Origin: 20-14-all-45-10 sp964435965
Lineage (GTDB): Bacteria > Chloroflexota > Dehalococcoidia > GIF9 > AB-539-J10
DNA length: 10,810 bases
NCBI GenBank assembly: GCA_964435965.1
Contig: CAYTBB010000044.1
Span: forward strand, 1 to 10,810
Reading direction: 5' to 3'
The translations under genes and the position numbers were made by a program. Below are positions 1 to 6,055 of this stretch, piece after piece. Position 1 is the stretch's first letter; the number at the start of each line of letters is the position of its first letter. The notes beneath the pieces are model-generated. The model worked only from the letters and a program-made list of their open reading frames with translations, ran no database searches and was not told the DNA's origin.

Positions 1-86
1 ATTTCTATCGTTCCAAGGTAAGCCCGGTAGTAGGGACTCATGTTGGTCCCCATGTCCTAGCTGTTTCTATCCTTGAAGGAGAATAA
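1..86 (+). CDS. DegV-family protein, C-terminal end only
   Basis: The reading frame entering from the left edge (first full codon at 3, TAA at 84-86) gives 27 residues containing PVVGTHVGPHVLAVSIL. This matches the C-terminal PVIGTHxGPGxLG signature of DegV-family lipid-binding proteins, in which a fatty acid is held between two domains and presented to a fatty-acid kinase. The usual second Gly of GPG is His here. A degV gene just ahead of recG is a common arrangement in Firmicutes and Chloroflexi, which supports the call. The gap to the recG start is 85 bases. Only the tail is visible, so nothing can be said about the fold core or its partners. Confidence 0.7.
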   Translation, partial: FYRSKVSPVVGTHVGPHVLAVSILEGE

Positions 87-123
87 ATAAATTCGCTGAA
101 CTAAAGTTTGCGCTAATGTGCTA

Positions 124-132
124 TGCTATAAG
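124..132 (+). promoter_or_regulatory. Possible extended -10 promoter for recG
   Basis: TGCTATAAG fits the extended -10 pattern TGnTATAAT with one mismatch. It lies 40 bases ahead of the recG GTG start and after the degV stop. No good -35 hexamer sits at the right distance, which is tolerable for extended -10 promoters. This is pattern matching only. Confidence 0.35.
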
Positions 133-171
133 TGCTGTAACCTTACCATAATTAAGTGACGCCTTCACAAA

Positions 172-2676
172 GTGATAACTAGCGACTCACTAAGAAAAAT
201 TCTTGAATTGGAGCGTAAGAAGGGATATAGCGATAAAGCAGTAATCGGCGGTTTGGATAAATATCTTCACAAACAGGCTGGGAAAATCAGGCAAAGCATA
301 AATAACCGGCAACTTTTAGCTGAATTCGATGAGCTCAATTTAGCTAACTCCAATTATGATTCATTTGATGTAAGTGAACGTAAGAGATGGATAATGCGCC
401 TCTTCGATTGGCTAAGCAAGCTGGGAGTAAAGCAAGACGCCCTCACCTCTCCTCTCCCTTCAAGGGAGAGGAATAAGGTGAGGGTGACAGCAGTAGCCAA
501 GTCACACCCTCTAAAGAAAAGTGAAGGATTAAATTCCCCTACAACTATTATCAAAGGCATTACACCACGTGTAGCCAATAAATTTGCCAAGCTAAATGTG
601 AGAACGATACATGATTTACTTTATTTTTTCCCCCGGAGGTATGTCGATTATAGCCAGAGGAAACCTATCTCTGAACTTAAGGAGGGAGAGGAACAAACTA
701 TTGTAGCTACAATATGGCAAGCCAGGATAGCCACTCTTGGTAGTCGGCAAGGCACTGAGGCAATAGTGGGTGATGAGACTGGGAACATCAGAGTAGTTTG
801 GTTCAACCAACCTTATCTGGCCAAAAGATTCCCCACCAACGCCAAGGTAGTAATTAGTGGCACCGTCAGTTTATTCAAGGGTCAAAAAATCTTCCAGTCT
901 CCTGAATGGGAATTGCTTGAGGATAAAGAACTGATCCACACTGGCCGCTTGGTTCCCCTTTATCCTCTTACCCAAGGCTTATATCCTCGGCAAGTGAGGA
1001 AATGGACAAAAGAAGCCATCGATGGCTGGGCATGGCAAGTGAGTGATTTCTTACCCTCGGAAATAAAAAACCAATGCCACTTACTAGATCTTCCTGAGAC
1101 GATTGCTCAAATACACTATCCTGACAACCATTTAATAGCAGAGAGGGCAAAGGAGAGGCTAGCCTTCGACGAACTATTCTTACTTCAATTAGGTGTGCTA
1201 GCAAGAAAGCGAGATTGGCAAGAAAGTCAGCCAGGCAATGCCTTTAATATAGACCAGGAGGTTATTGACAGGTTCTTACATTGTTTACCTTTCACTCTGA
1301 CCCGAGCTCAGGAGCGAGTACTAGGGGAAATTTTAGCTGACCTAAAGCAACCCAGGGCTATGTCACGCCTTCTTCAAGGCGAAGTAGGGAGTGGCAAAAC
1401 CGTAATTGCTACTTTGGCTTTATTAATAGCAGTGGCCAACGGCTATCAAGGAGCGTTTATGGCACCCACTGAAGTGCTGGCTGAGCAGCATTTCAGCAAT
1501 ATCTGTGCTTATTTGTCTAAAGCCAGCACCCAGAAAGGCACCCTCACCCATCCTCTCCCTTCAAGGGAGAGGAACATGGTGAGGGTTTATGCAGGATTTC
1601 TCTCCCGGCCACTCACCATCGCTTTGCTCATCGGCAGCCTGAAAGACAGTGAGAAACAGGATTTACATCGTAAAATTAAGCAAGGCGAAATTGATATCGT
1701 CATTGGCACCCACGCCCTTATCCAAAAAGAGGTAGAATTTTACCAGCTAGGGTTAGCAGTGACAGATGAGCAACAAAGGTTCGGTGTTTTACAACGCTCT
1801 GCATTGCGTCAAAAAGGCTTTAACCCTCATATATTGGTTATGACCGCCACCCCTATCCCCCGAACTATGGCACTGACACTTTACGGTGATCTCGACCTCT
1901 CAGTTATTGACGAGCTGCCTCCTGGACGACAGGAAGTGAAAACAAGATTCCTTGAGCCCCAGTATACAGAAAAGGCTTATAGCTTCCTCCGTCGCCAGGT
2001 TAGTGATGGTAAGCAAGCTTTCATCATTTGTCCTCTGATTGAAGAATCAGAAATACTCGAGGCAAAAGCGGCTACAAGTGAATACGAGTATCTATCCAGA
2101 GAAATTTTCCCAGATTTAAAATTGGGATTGCTCCATGGTCGAATGCCCCCTGGTGATAAAGAAAGGGTAATGCGCCGTTTTCGAGAAGGTATGCTTGATA
2201 TTCTAGTGTCAACGTCGGTGGTAGAAGTGGGCATTGATATACCCAACGCCACGGTAATGTTAGTGGAGGGCGCTGAGCGCTTCGGGCTATCACAGCTCCA
2301 CCAATTTAGAGGGCGTGTGGGGCGGGGTAAAGAGCAAGCTTATTGCCTACTTATCCCTTCCTATCATTGCGAGCGAAGCGAAGCAACCACGCCTGAAGCA
2401 AGAGACCGCCTTCAGCTAATGGAGAAAACTCACGATGGTTTTGCTTTAGCCGAGAAAGATTTGGAGCTAAGAGGCCCGGGAGAATTTTTTGGCACACACC
2501 AAAGTGGTCTGCCCGACCTCAAAATAGCTAAACTATCAAATTTACGCCTCCTAGAGCTGGCTCGGCAGGAGGCAATAGCCCTTTTTCAAAGTGACAGCAA
2601 TTTGGGGAAACCCGAATATCGCCTTCTAAGACAGCAATTATCTCAAGTATGGTCTAAAAGCGCTGAATGGAGCTAG
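172..2676 (+). CDS. recG: ATP-dependent DNA helicase RecG
   Basis: RecG is a monomeric superfamily 2 translocase that reverses stalled replication forks and processes branched DNA. The 834-residue product has a helical N-terminal extension (about 1-115), a wedge/OB-fold region (about 120-310) and two helicase lobes. Visible motifs are Walker A GEVGSGKT (403-410), APTEVLAEQHF (motif Ia), DEQQRFGV (532-539, the RecG DExx box with Gln for the usual His), TATPIPRT (motif III) and RGRVGRG (713-719, motif VI), followed by the typical EKDLELRGPGEFFGT segment. The start is GTG at 172; the N-terminus LRKILELERKKGY fits related proteins, but no clear Shine-Dalgarno is seen. The protein carries three extra peptides encoded by palindromic repeats (around residues 90-104, 457-471 and 731-738). 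All keep frame and fall in the N-terminal linker or in loops between motifs, so the enzyme is probably active. The stop is 33 bases before argS, suggesting cotranscription. Confidence 0.96.
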   Translation: MITSDSLRKILELERKKGYSDKAVIGGLDKYLHKQAGKIRQSINNRQLLAEFDELNLANSNYDSFDVSERKRWIMRLFDWLSKLGVKQDALTSPLPSRERNKVRVTAVAKSHPLKKSEGLNSPTTIIKGITPRVANKFAKLNVRTIHDLLYFFPRRYVDYSQRKPISELKEGEEQTIVATIWQARIATLGSRQGTEAIVGDETGNIRVVWFNQPYLAKRFPTNAKVVISGTVSLFKGQKIFQSPEWELLEDKELIHTGRLVPLYPLTQGLYPRQVRKWTKEAIDGWAWQVSDFLPSEIKNQCHLLDLPETIAQIHYPDNHLIAERAKERLAFDELFLLQLGVLARKRDWQESQPGNAFNIDQEVIDRFLHCLPFTLTRAQERVLGEILADLKQPRAMSRLLQGEVGSGKTVIATLALLIAVANGYQGAFMAPTEVLAEQHFSNICAYLSKASTQKGTLTHPLPSRERNMVRVYAGFLSRPLTIALLIGSLKDSEKQDLHRKIKQGEIDIVIGTHALIQKEVEFYQLGLAVTDEQQRFGVLQRSALRQKGFNPHILVMTATPIPRTMALTLYGDLDLSVIDELPPGRQEVKTRFLEPQYTEKAYSFLRRQVSDGKQAFIICPLIEESEILEAKAATSEYEYLSREIFPDLKLGLLHGRMPPGDKERVMRRFREGMLDILVSTSVVEVGIDIPNATVMLVEGAERFGLSQLHQFRGRVGRGKEQAYCLLIPSYHCERSEATTPEARDRLQLMEKTHDGFALAEKDLELRGPGEFFGTHQSGLPDLKIAKLSNLRLLELARQEAIALFQSDSNLGKPEYRLLRQQLSQVWSKSAEWS
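440..484 (+). repeat. 45-bp palindromic repeat, family A copy 1, inside recG
   Basis: The arms CCCTCACCT (440-448) and AGGTGAGGG (476-484) are perfectly complementary, as are the inner arms CCTCTCCCTT (451-460) and AAGGGAGAGG (462-471). The copy is translated as LTSPLPSRERNKVRV between the N-terminal helical region and the wedge domain of RecG. Its size (45 = 15 codons) keeps the frame. The sequence type resembles the widespread CCCTCACC...GGTGAGGG intergenic repeats known from many bacterial genomes. Its orientation is arbitrary because it is palindromic. Confidence 0.9.
1541..1585 (+). repeat. 45-bp palindromic repeat, family A copy 2, inside recG
   Basis: This is the second copy of the same element: CCCTCACC (1541-1548) pairs with GGTGAGGG (1578-1585) and CCTCTCCCTT (1552-1561) with AAGGGAGAGG (1563-1572). 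It is the same length as copy 1 and is read in the same frame, giving LTHPLPSRERNMVRV. It lies in the loop between helicase motif Ia (TEVLAEQHF) and the IALLIGSLK strand, a place where RecG proteins vary in length. The copies differ only in the spacer bases, so they share a recent origin or are kept alike. Confidence 0.9.
2364..2387 (+). repeat. Family B repeat (TCATTGCGAG type) inside recG
   Basis: The stretch begins TCATTGCGAGCG and ends GAAGCAAC, the core of the common TCATTGCGAG...GAAGCAATCT repeat. In RecG it is read as HCERSEAT, between AYCLLIPS and the EARDRLQLMEKTHDGF segment, where ordinary RecG proteins have only a few residues. The insertion therefore adds about eight residues just after motif VI without breaking the frame. 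Confidence 0.8.
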
Positions 2677-2680
2677 TAAT

Positions 2681-2708
2681 GTCATTGCGAGTGGAGCGAA
2701 GCAATCTC
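2681..2708 (+). repeat. Family B repeat at the recG-argS junction
   Basis: GTCATTGCGAG at the left and GAAGCAATCTC at the right mark a near-complete copy of the family B repeat. It fills almost the whole 33-base gap between the recG stop (2674-2676) and the argS ATG (2710), so the argS ribosome-binding region is made of repeat sequence. The only purine-rich tract, GGAG at 2693-2696, is part of it and sits 13 bases from the ATG, which is longer than the usual spacing. Confidence 0.85.
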
Positions 2709-2709
2709 T

Positions 2710-4428
2710 ATGGTTAAGAAAAGGTTAGCCACTTGTTTGCAGCAGGCTGTAACTGAGGCACAACGAGAGGGCAGTCTCGTTGCTGTAACTCTGCCCGAAG
2801 TAGTTATAGAGCACCCCCAGAATCCCGAGCATGGAGATTTTGCCTCGGGACTTCCCCTAAAGCTAGCTCGAACAGCCAAAGAGCCCCCTCTGGTTATAGC
2901 CGAGAAAATAGCTAAGCATATATCGCTCCCTCCGGAAATTGATAAGTTTGCCATTGCTCCACCGGGCTTTATTAATTTCACCCTGCGAGATGATTGGCTA
3001 GCCAAACAAGTAGAATCCATTTTGACTGCTGGTGTGGCATACGGTAACCTTACTCTAGGCAAAGGCAGTCACACTCAAATTGAGTTCGTTAGCGTCAATC
3101 CCACCGGACCTCTTCACGTAGGTCATGGCCGTGGTGCTGTCTTAGGTAGTACTTTAGCCAATGTTCTCACTGCTGCTGGCTACCAGATAGAAAAAGAATA
3201 TTACCTGAATGATGTTGGCAGTCAGATACATGCTTTCAATCGTTCTCTTTATGCTCGTTATCAACAGTGTCTAGGCAGAGAAGCCAGCATGCCTCCTGAT
3301 GGCTACTTGGGTAATTATATGATCGACTTGGCAAGAGAGATTATTCGGGAGCAAGGCGACAGATTTTCCCTCTCTTGTAAGGAAAAGAAACTTCATTACA
3401 TGAGAGGCTTAGGTGAGGGTGAATCGTCATTGCGCGCCGAAGAGGAAGCAATTTCAGAACTAGGTAAAATCGGACTTGAAAAGATAATAGACAGTATTAA
3501 GCAAGACCTCAAGCTGCTGAATGTTGATTTCGATGCTTGGTTTAGCGAAAAAAGCCTTTATCACAATAAGCAATACCACCGAGCTATGGAGTTATTACAA
3601 GGAGAAGGCTATGTAACTAAAAGGGATAATGCCATCTGGTTTGAATCGAGTGCCCTGGGTGAGGATAAAGATAACGTGCTGGTGCGTAGTGATGGCTCCC
3701 CTACTTATTTTGCCTCCGATATTGCCTACCATTACAACAAATTCATAGAACGGAAATTTGACACCGTGATTGATATCTGGGGTGCTGATCACCAAGGGCA
3801 TGTGCCCCGTATGAAAGCAGTAATGAAAGCCCTGCGAAAGGACACCGAACAGCTCAAGGTAATAATTTGTCAGTTAGTTACCTTACGGCGCGGGGAGGAG
3901 GCAATTAGAGCATCAAAGCGAAGTGGCGATATTATTACCCTGCGGGCAGTAGTAGAAGAGGTAGGGGCAGATGCTTGCCGCTTCTTCTTCCTTTCTCGCT
4001 CCGCTGATAGCCAGATGGACTTCGACCTAGAACTAGCTAAGAAGCAGTCACTAGATAACCCAGTCTACTATGTTCAATATGGCCATGCCAGGATTGCCAG
4101 CATTCTTCGGCTAGCCAACCAAAAGGGGATTGATTACAGCCAAGGCGATGTTTCCCTGCTTACTTCTGAGCCAGAGCTAACCTTAATTCGCCGCTTAATC
4201 CTCCTATCCGAAATAATAGAGGAGCTAGTAAATACTCTCGAGCCTCACCATTTGCCTTACTATGCCCAGGATTTGGCCACTGCCTTCCATAGCTTCTACA
4301 AGCAGTGCCGGGTAGTTTCCAAAGACGAGGCATTAACCAGAGCTCGGCTCAAACTGGTCAGGGCAACTCAAATTGTCCTAGCCAAGACCCTTCACCTGAT
4401 GGGCATGACAGCCCCCGAAAGGATGTAA
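2710..4428 (+). CDS. argS: Arginyl-tRNA synthetase
   Basis: Class I aminoacyl-tRNA synthetase that charges tRNA-Arg with arginine, using ATP, in the cytoplasm. The 572-residue product is of normal family length. In order it shows the N-terminal Add1 (tRNA D-loop binding) domain (about 1-90), the catalytic domain with VNPTGPLHVGHGRG (HIGH-type signature at H136-H139), the IWGADHQGHVPRMK segment, the degenerate KMSKS-type site ASKRSG (401-406), FFLSRSADSQMDFDL, and the C-terminal DALR anticodon-binding domain (about 455-572), ending MTAPERM. The ATG at 2710 fits the conserved N-terminus, but a repeat directly upstream replaces the normal ribosome-binding region. Residues about 231-249 (MRGLGEGESSLRAEEEAIS) are repeat-derived extra sequence placed before the SELGKIGLEKIIDSIKQDL helix. 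Catalytic motifs are intact, so it should be functional. Probably in one operon with recG. Confidence 0.96.
   Translation: MVKKRLATCLQQAVTEAQREGSLVAVTLPEVVIEHPQNPEHGDFASGLPLKLARTAKEPPLVIAEKIAKHISLPPEIDKFAIAPPGFINFTLRDDWLAKQVESILTAGVAYGNLTLGKGSHTQIEFVSVNPTGPLHVGHGRGAVLGSTLANVLTAAGYQIEKEYYLNDVGSQIHAFNRSLYARYQQCLGREASMPPDGYLGNYMIDLAREIIREQGDRFSLSCKEKKLHYMRGLGEGESSLRAEEEAISELGKIGLEKIIDSIKQDLKLLNVDFDAWFSEKSLYHNKQYHRAMELLQGEGYVTKRDNAIWFESSALGEDKDNVLVRSDGSPTYFASDIAYHYNKFIERKFDTVIDIWGADHQGHVPRMKAVMKALRKDTEQLKVIICQLVTLRRGEEAIRASKRSGDIITLRAVVEEVGADACRFFFLSRSADSQMDFDLELAKKQSLDNPVYYVQYGHARIASILRLANQKGIDYSQGDVSLLTSEPELTLIRRLILLSEIIEELVNTLEPHHLPYYAQDLATAFHSFYKQCRVVSKDEALTRARLKLVRATQIVLAKTLHLMGMTAPERM
3402..3455 (+). 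repeat. Composite repeat insert inside argS (half family A plus family B)
   Basis: GAGAGG (3402-3407) followed by GGTGAGGGTGA (3412-3422) matches the right half of the family A palindrome in recG apart from the few bases between them. Immediately after it, GTCATTGCG (3426-3434) through GAAGCAATTTC (to 3455) matches the family B repeat with a variant centre. The block is read in frame as about 18 extra residues in ArgS. It interrupts a region that in relatives runs shortly from a RF(L/S)xM-like segment into SELGxIGLEKI. The family B half reads well; the family A half is shorter and less certain. Confidence 0.65.
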
Positions 4429-4567
4429 ATTACCTCAGTAGTTAAAGACCCTGCTCTTGGTGGTAGCTATTTAGCTAGCTTATTCAAGCTTTCTAGACTT
4501 GCATTCAGAATCGTCCCATGTTAAATTTGCCATCTAAACTTAATTTAGCATAGAGGTATGTAGCAAG

Positions 4568-5863
4568 ATGACCCAATTAGAACTGGTTCAAAGTGGTGTT
4601 GTTTCACCTCAAGTAAAACATGTAGTTGAGCAGGAAAGGGTAGAGGTAAACTTTATTCTTCAAGGCTTGATTGAGGGCACAATCGTAATTCCAGCCAATC
4701 CTAACCATGCAAACCTAGTCCCCTGCGGCATTGGCACGGGACTAAGGACTAAAGTTAATGCCAATATAGGTACGTCACCAGATTTCTGCGATTTAGACAT
4801 GGAACTTAAAAAATTGGAAGCCGCTGTTGATTCTGGCAGCGACACAGTCATGGATTTGAGCACCGGGGGTGATATTTCAGCCATCAGGAGAGCCATCATC
4901 AACGCTAGCCCCTTGCCCGTGGGAACTGTGCCTGTTTATCAAGCTGGGATTGAGGCTATTGAGAAGTATGGAGCTATCGTGAATATGACTGTTGACGAGC
5001 TCTTTGATGTAATTGAGGAGCAAGCTAGAGACGGCGTTGATTTCATGACCGTTCATTGTGGTGTAACTCGGGCATCCCTGGCACGGCTAAAAAACCAAGG
5101 TAGAACAACTGATATAGTTTCTCGAGGAGGCGCCTTCCTCATCGGCTGGATGCTACATAACGAAGAAGAAAATCCTCTATATCAATACTATGACCGCTTG
5201 TTAGATTTAGCCCATAAATATGATTTTGCCTTAAGCTTGGGAGATAGCTTGCGTCCAGGAAGCATCGCCGATGCCACCGATAGGGCTCAAATCGAGGAGT
5301 TAATCATTCAAGGTGAATTAGTAAAGCGTGCTAGGGAAGCTGAAATTCAAGTTTTTGTCGAAGGGCCGGGACATTTACCCCTGGATCAAGTAGTCAGCAA
5401 TGTTCAATTAGAAAAAAGCTTGTGCCAGGGAGCGCCTTTCTATGTCCTGGGGCCGCTGGTAACTGATATAGGTGCTGGCTATGACCACATTACTGGTGCT
5501 ATCGGAGGTGCCATCGCTGCTGCCGCTGGTGCAGATTTCTTGTGCTACGTCACTCCCACGGAACACCTTTCCCTTCCCAATATAGAAGATGTAAAGCAAG
5601 GAGTGATAGCCTCTCGCATAGCTGCTCATGCTGGTGACATTGTTAAGGGGGTAAAGGGTGCCAAGGAGTGGGATGAAAGAATGTCCCGGGCTCGCAAGAA
5701 TCTTGATTGGGCCACTCAAACTGAATTGTCCTTGGATCCAGAGCTTTCAAAGCGAATTCATAGTAAAATTCCCACAGCAGGAAAAACTTGCAGTATGTGT
5801 GGCAAATATTGTGCCATGGCAATAGTAGAAAAATACTTAGGTATTTCGGCAATTAAATGCTAA
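4568..5863 (+). CDS. thiC: Phosphomethylpyrimidine synthase ThiC
   Basis: ThiC is a radical SAM enzyme that rearranges 5-aminoimidazole ribotide into 4-amino-5-hydroxymethyl-2-methylpyrimidine phosphate, the pyrimidine half of thiamine. At 431 residues it is the short form, lacking the N-terminal extension of the E. coli-type protein (over 600 residues). Visible family marks are NPNHANLVPCGIGTGLRTKVN near the start, DLSTGGDI, TVHCGVTR, SLGDSLRPGSIADA, EGPGH (265-269) with a metal-ligand candidate His, VTDIGAGYDHITGAIGG, and the C-terminal cluster motif CSMCGKYC (C408, C411, C415) that holds the 4Fe-4S cluster. The cysteine spacing here is CX2CX3C. A GAGG at 4553-4556 lies 11 bases before the ATG, a slightly long spacing. 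No other thiamine gene is in the window and I see no TPP riboswitch in the 139-base leader, so its regulation is not evident. It follows argS but at a distance that could hold its own promoter. Confidence 0.97.
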   Translation: MTQLELVQSGVVSPQVKHVVEQERVEVNFILQGLIEGTIVIPANPNHANLVPCGIGTGLRTKVNANIGTSPDFCDLDMELKKLEAAVDSGSDTVMDLSTGGDISAIRRAIINASPLPVGTVPVYQAGIEAIEKYGAIVNMTVDELFDVIEEQARDGVDFMTVHCGVTRASLARLKNQGRTTDIVSRGGAFLIGWMLHNEEENPLYQYYDRLLDLAHKYDFALSLGDSLRPGSIADATDRAQIEELIIQGELVKRAREAEIQVFVEGPGHLPLDQVVSNVQLEKSLCQGAPFYVLGPLVTDIGAGYDHITGAIGGAIAAAAGADFLCYVTPTEHLSLPNIEDVKQGVIASRIAAHAGDIVKGVKGAKEWDERMSRARKNLDWATQTELSLDPELSKRIHSKIPTAGKTCSMCGKYCAMAIVEKYLGISAIKC

Positions 5864-5880
5864 TTGATGGGTGCATCACG

Positions 5881-5906
5881 GAGTTTATCCTGATGAGCCG
5901 AAACTC
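5881..5906 (+). other. Small hairpin downstream of thiC
   Basis: GAGTTT (5881-5886) and AAACTC (5901-5906) can pair around a 14-base loop, 17 bases after the thiC stop. There is no T tract after the stem, so it is a poor intrinsic terminator. It could be a weak 3' end structure or chance. Confidence 0.3.
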
Positions 5907-5922
5907 TAACCAAAGTGAAGAG

Positions 5923-5957
5923 GAGATTCTTCGGTCGCTTCTCTCCCTAGAATGACA
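5923..5957 (+). repeat. Family B-type repeat between thiC and the speD/speB scar
   Basis: GAGATTCTTCGGTCGCTTC at the left and TAGAATGACA at the right fit the reverse-complement form of a common variant of the TCATT...GAAGCAATCTC repeat (the TGTCATTCTGAGGGAG...CGAAGAATCTC type). It ends 42 bases before the first recognisable speD codon. This is intergenic sequence as it now stands. Recognition rests on familiarity with the repeat class and on similarity to the copies in recG and argS. Confidence 0.7.
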
Positions 5958-5998
5958 AGAATTTCATCACCCCATTTGATTAAATACAGCGGATTGGG

Positions 5999-6052
5999 GG
6001 AATATGCGGATTCGTTTTCATTGCTGAGAGCCATATTAGCATCCATACCTTT
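5999..6052 (+). pseudogene. speD: Fragment of S-adenosylmethionine decarboxylase (speD)
   Basis: The frame reads GGICGFVFIAESHISIHTF. ESHxSIHT is the self-processing signature of the small prokaryotic SpeD: the Ser becomes the catalytic pyruvoyl group and the second His assists processing. SpeD makes the aminopropyl donor for spermidine. Only these roughly 18 codons are recognisable. The frame is closed upstream by TAA at 5981-5983, there is no start codon, and the sequence that should follow (HTWPE and the C-terminal half) is replaced by agmatinase codons. A nearby TTTCATCAC (5962-5970), in another frame, could be the shifted remnant of the preceding FHxF segment, but that is speculative. 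This is a dead fragment. Confidence 0.65.
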
Positions 6053-6055
6053 CAT

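Noticed and set aside
440..1585. Repeat insertions as frameshifts that inactivate recG
   Set aside because: Each insert preserves the frame, and all helicase motifs before and after are present in one continuous reading frame.
4429..4567. TPP riboswitch or clear promoter in the thiC leader
   Set aside because: No CTGAGA-type and CTGATCTGG-type thi-box elements are present. Candidate hexamers (TTGCAT 4499-4504 with TAAATT 4522-4527) match consensus too weakly to annotate.
354..5852. Open frames on the minus strand opposite recG, argS and thiC
   Set aside because: They lie wholly within well-identified genes on the other strand, show no family motifs, and have no ribosome-binding context. They are shadows of coding sequence.
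5880..5907. Hammerhead-ribozyme-like core (CTGATGAG followed by CGAAAC) after thiC
   Set aside because: The two core strings are only separated by a base or two, leaving no room for stem II, and no stem I can be drawn between a cleavable NUH triplet and CTGATGA. The GAGTTT/AAACTC pairing is in the wrong register for stem III. Probably chance.
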